This document shows positions 61,339 to 64,000 of a stretch of DNA of 64,000 bases, piece by piece. How positions within the stretch are numbered: the first letter of the stretch is position 1; each line of letters starts with the position of its first letter. Under the pieces are notes generated by a model. The model worked only from the letters and a program-made list of their open reading frames with translations. It did not search any database and was not told the DNA's origin. This DNA is from CAVQBJ01 sp963710725 (lineage in GTDB: Bacteria > Actinomycetota > Thermoleophilia > Solirubrobacterales > Solirubrobacteraceae), in NCBI GenBank assembly GCA_963710725.1, contig CAVQBJ010000008.1, positions 1,364,001 through 1,428,000 on the forward strand, in the 5' to 3' direction. Position numbers and translations under genes: made by a program.

Positions 61339-62043
61339 ATGACGACGAATGCACGGCGCCACATCGGCGTGGCCCCCGACGACCCGCGGTTGACGCACGC
61401 GATCTTCACGCTGACGGAAGCAGCTGCCTATCTCGGCTTGCCCAAGTCCACGCTGCACAGTTGGGCGCGGCCCCGCGATGGCATGCCGATCATCACGTGC
61501 CTACCAGCCCACCGGCGACGGGCCACCGTGCCATTCATCGGGTTCGCCGAGTCCTACGTGCTCGCCGCCTTCCGGCGCGCGGGCGTACCGATGCAGCGAA
61601 TTCGCCCAGCGGTTGACGTGCTCGGCCGAGGGATCGGCGTCGAGCACGCGCTGGCCTCCAAGCGCCTCTATACGGACGGCGCCGAGGTGCTGTACGACTA
61701 CGCGAGCGCGGAGGGCGATGAGGAACTCGGCGGTCTGACGGTCGTCCGCACCGGTCAGCGGCAGTTCGCCGAGCTCGTCCGTGACTACTTGAAGCGGATC
61801 ACATATGGAAGCGATGGATGGGCTACCCAGGTACGCCTGCCGATCTATGCGCACGCGGAAGTGATCGTGAATCCGCGGCGCGCATTCGGACTTCCGTTGC
61901 TGGTCAACGGCGGCGCCCGCGTGGAGGATCTCGTCGACCGGTTCGTCGCCGGCGATGCGCTCTCCGCTATTGCAGATGATTTTGGCGTGCCGGAGGCCGA
62001 GGTCGAGGACGTCATCCGTGTCGCAACGCGCGCGGCCGCCTGA
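61339..62043 (+). CDS. VapB45-like antitoxin (HTH plus DUF433)
   Basis: A 234-residue protein. The N-terminus is a MerR-like helix-turn-helix (FTLTEAAAYLGLPKSTLHSW), and the C-terminus a DUF433 domain (RRAFGLPLLVNGGARVEDLV, DDFGVPEAEVEDVIRVA). Domain order and size match Mycobacterium tuberculosis VapB45 (Rv2018). It should neutralise the toxin encoded next, overlapping it by 26 bases, and probably represses the pair. GAGG precedes ATG 61339. Confidence 0.85.
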   Translation: MTTNARRHIGVAPDDPRLTHAIFTLTEAAAYLGLPKSTLHSWARPRDGMPIITCLPAHRRRATVPFIGFAESYVLAAFRRAGVPMQRIRPAVDVLGRGIGVEHALASKRLYTDGAEVLYDYASAEGDEELGGLTVVRTGQRQFAELVRDYLKRITYGSDGWATQVRLPIYAHAEVIVNPRRAFGLPLLVNGGARVEDLVDRFVAGDALSAIADDFGVPEAEVEDVIRVATRAAA

Positions 62044-62467
62044 CCGGCGCACATCGAAGGACGCCGCCCGCCACGACCTCGTCGAGTTCTTCATCGACCG
62101 CAGCCTGGGGCGCCATCACCTCGCTACGGCCTTGCGAGGGCGCGGTATGACCGTTCACACGATGGCCGAGGTCTACGGCGAGGAGATCGGCCAGAGTCTC
62201 GAAGACGAGCGGTGGCTATCTGATGTCGGGCGCCGCGGATGGGTCGTGCTGATGAAGGACGACGCGATCCGACGCCGCCCCGCTGAACGCGAGGCCCTCG
62301 CCGCCGCAGGCGTCCGAGCGTTCTGCCTGACCAACGCGCAGTTGCGCGCTGACGAGCAGAGCGAGCGATTCCTCGGCAACCTCGGGCGGATCCTGCGCCA
62401 AGGACGACAGCCCGGTCCATACATCTACGGGGTCTATGACGGTCACCTGCGTCGGCGCTGGCCGTAG
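62018..62467 (+). CDS. VapC45-like PIN-domain toxin
   Basis: A 149-residue protein. LVEFFIDRSLGRHHLATAL gives the first PIN-type acidic residue, MAEVYGEEIGQSLEDERWLS the next ones, and GRRGWVVLMKDDAIRRRPAE the third strand. This matches the PIN-like family of VapC45 (Rv2019), predicted Mg-dependent ribonucleases. GTG 62018 lies inside vapB, implying coupling. The target RNA is unknown. Confidence 0.82.
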   Translation: MSQRARPPDRRTSKDAARHDLVEFFIDRSLGRHHLATALRGRGMTVHTMAEVYGEEIGQSLEDERWLSDVGRRGWVVLMKDDAIRRRPAEREALAAAGVRAFCLTNAQLRADEQSERFLGNLGRILRQGRQPGPYIYGVYDGHLRRRWP

Positions 62468-62520
62468 CCGCATTGGCCGTGCGACGCAACTTCGAGACGA
62501 TCGTGCCGTTGAGGCAGTGC

Positions 62521-63990
62521 GTGAACCGAATCATCCCTTCCCGCCGGCTCCTGGCGGCTGTGATGGCGGCCCTGATCGTTGCCGGCGGCGTGACCCACGC
62601 TCGACCAGCCTCGGCTGCCCCGGTCTGGGGATCGCCGACCCCGGTCTCGTCAAACCCGTCGAGTGGGTACTCCGACTTGTCGTGCCCTTCGGCGTCGCAG
62701 TGCACCCTGATACGAAACACCGGGGAGCAGGTCACCTTCAATCCGAGCGATCCAATCGCGACGGCGTCGGGATTCCAGATCGACCCCGAGACAACGACAG
62801 GAACCCAGTCCAATGCCGCGACGTTCTCGAATGTTGCATGTCCGACCGCGTCTCTATGCGTCGCCGCGGCAAGCGAGGCGCAAAACGGCGTGATCGTCCC
62901 CTTCAACCCCGAGCAGCAAGCGACGCCAGAGGTGACCACGGTCATGAGCTTCTCGCCCGCGTCGCTGTCGTGCCCCACGGCACAGGAGTGCGTCGCGGTG
63001 TCGTACGACGGCCAGGAGGTGACGTTCGATCCGTCGTCCCCCGGATCGCCTGTCCCGCAACCGATCGACGTCACGATCTACGTCGCCTCGCACGCCGCCC
63101 TCTCGTGCGCGACCGCCAGCCAGTGCACCGCCGTTGGCACACGTACCGTCCCAGGCAGCGACATCCCCGAAGGCGCCGAGGCAACCTTCAACCCCCAGAT
63201 GCCCTCCACCGGGGCTGTCGCCGCGATCGACACTGGCACTGCGCTGATCAACGGCCAGTTCTGCTTCCACGACGTTTGCCCGGACAACGCCGTCCTGAAT
63301 CAGGTGTCCTGCCCCGCCGCCGACGAGTGCATCGCGTCGGACGTCAGCGCCCGACTACTCACCTTCGACCCGCAATCCGTGGGAACCCCAAGCCTGCGAA
63401 ACAGCCCGGGCGGCAAATTGAGTTGCCCGTCCGAGGATGCCTGCCTCGAGATCGGCGACCAGAACACGGAGTTCGACCCCCTCACCTTCTGGGCCCCATC
63501 GGCGAGCCCCTCGCTCAACTGGGCCTCGCCTTCAGCCCTTGTCTCCTGTCCGACCACCGGTGAATGCGTGGTGAGCAACAGCTACGGCGGCGTCACCGTG
63601 GGGACCGGTCTGGCAGGACCCTCCTCGCCACCGCCACCTTCCGCGACCGCGAGATCGACCGGCGCCACCGCCCGCGCCGCCACCGTTGATCTGGAGTGCT
63701 ACGCGGCCCCCACCGACGCGTGCGCCGTCACCGCCACTCTTCTCGTGCACGAGACCGTCCTACGGGGCCGCGTCCGCGCAGTCAGCGCCTCGCGGCGCAC
63801 GGAGTCCCACCGCGTTCTCGTACTCTCCCGCGCACACGTGACGATCACAGGCGGAGCGGGAAGCTCGCTCCGCCTGCCACTGAACGCGGCCGGTCGCAGG
63901 TTGCTGAAGCAGCGCCGCGCATTCACTGCGTCGCTGATCGCCACTGTAAGCGGAGTGCGCCACTCGAGCATCGTTCGATTCGTCGAATAG
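62521..63990 (+). CDS. Exported Cys-pair repeat protein (propeller-like)
   Basis: A 489-residue protein if started at GTG 62521; TTG 62473 and GTG 62479 are alternatives. The signal peptide is LLAAVMAALIVAGGVTHARPASA. Seven repeats follow, each with a Cys pair: LSCPSASQCTLI, VACPTASLCVAA, LSCPTAQECVAV, LSCATASQCTAV, VSCPAADECIAS, LSCPSEDACLEI, VSCPTTGECVVS. Each pair probably forms a disulfide within a blade. The last 130 residues are a separate Ala/Arg-rich domain. Codon use is somewhat less GC-biased than the housekeeping genes. Function unknown. Confidence 0.78.
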   Translation: MNRIIPSRRLLAAVMAALIVAGGVTHARPASAAPVWGSPTPVSSNPSSGYSDLSCPSASQCTLIRNTGEQVTFNPSDPIATASGFQIDPETTTGTQSNAATFSNVACPTASLCVAAASEAQNGVIVPFNPEQQATPEVTTVMSFSPASLSCPTAQECVAVSYDGQEVTFDPSSPGSPVPQPIDVTIYVASHAALSCATASQCTAVGTRTVPGSDIPEGAEATFNPQMPSTGAVAAIDTGTALINGQFCFHDVCPDNAVLNQVSCPAADECIASDVSARLLTFDPQSVGTPSLRNSPGGKLSCPSEDACLEIGDQNTEFDPLTFWAPSASPSLNWASPSALVSCPTTGECVVSNSYGGVTVGTGLAGPSSPPPPSATARSTGATARAATVDLECYAAPTDACAVTATLLVHETVLRGRVRAVSASRRTESHRVLVLSRAHVTITGGAGSSLRLPLNAAGRRLLKQRRAFTASLIATVSGVRHSSIVRFVE

Positions 63991-64000
63991 GAACCCGTGG

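Overview
The window is about 70% GC or higher, with dense genes, many GTG starts and a third codon position that is nearly always G or C. This and the gene content point to a high-GC actinobacterium. A deep-branching class such as Thermoleophilia/Solirubrobacterales is plausible: the SRP RNA is the large, Alu-containing type instead of the short 4.5S type usual in Streptomyces or Mycobacterium. That placement is an inference.

Left third (1-24.7 kb): repeat-rich DNA, a PhzF-like enzyme, a nucleotide-sugar dehydrogenase, a small winged-helix protein and malate dehydrogenase. Next is a conserved four-gene set (DUF2126 transglutaminase, circularly permuted ATP-grasp/alpha-E, second transglutaminase, zinc peptidase) in which both transglutaminase genes are frameshifted. 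A TetR regulator sits between two exported hydrolases and shares a sequence motif with both flanks. An AidB-like acyl-CoA dehydrogenase, a GGDEF protein, a site-2 protease and an AbiEi/DUF559 protein follow.

Middle third (25.5-49.3 kb): an SdhA-SdhB-SdhE type succinate dehydrogenase/fumarate reductase operon, a DUF2237 protein, an exported beta-propeller, a PAS-EAL protein, a BTAD/AAA/TPR regulator with an SRPBCC partner, a methyltransferase, asd and lysC, a MarR/MFS pair, the housekeeping set recR-ybaB-dnaX, and a membrane glycosyltransferase.

Right part (49.3-60.9 kb): the most interesting region. Between the SRP RNA gene and a tRNA-Val gene lies an unusual lasso-peptide locus. It has two precursor genes on opposite strands, two short asparagine-synthetase-like cyclases without the usual N-terminal glutaminase-like domain (one frameshifted), a single RRE/PqqD-like B1, a single B2 protease, two HprK-like kinases, an ABC exporter and a methyltransferase. 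Each precursor lies directly downstream of a gene for a secreted protein. Precursor 1 has a textbook leader and a Gly1-Asp8 core. Precursor 2 has the leader but no usable ring acceptor.

Right edge (60.9-64 kb): beyond the tRNA are the C-terminal remnant of a tyrosine integrase, a VapBC45-like toxin-antitoxin pair and an exported protein with Cys-pair repeats. Together with the kinase gene that overlaps the SRP RNA, this suggests an island between two RNA genes. A dispersed intergenic repeat with a hairpin core occurs three times in the window. Six frameshifts occur in four plus-strand genes; they may be real decay or sequence errors, and the sequence alone cannot decide.
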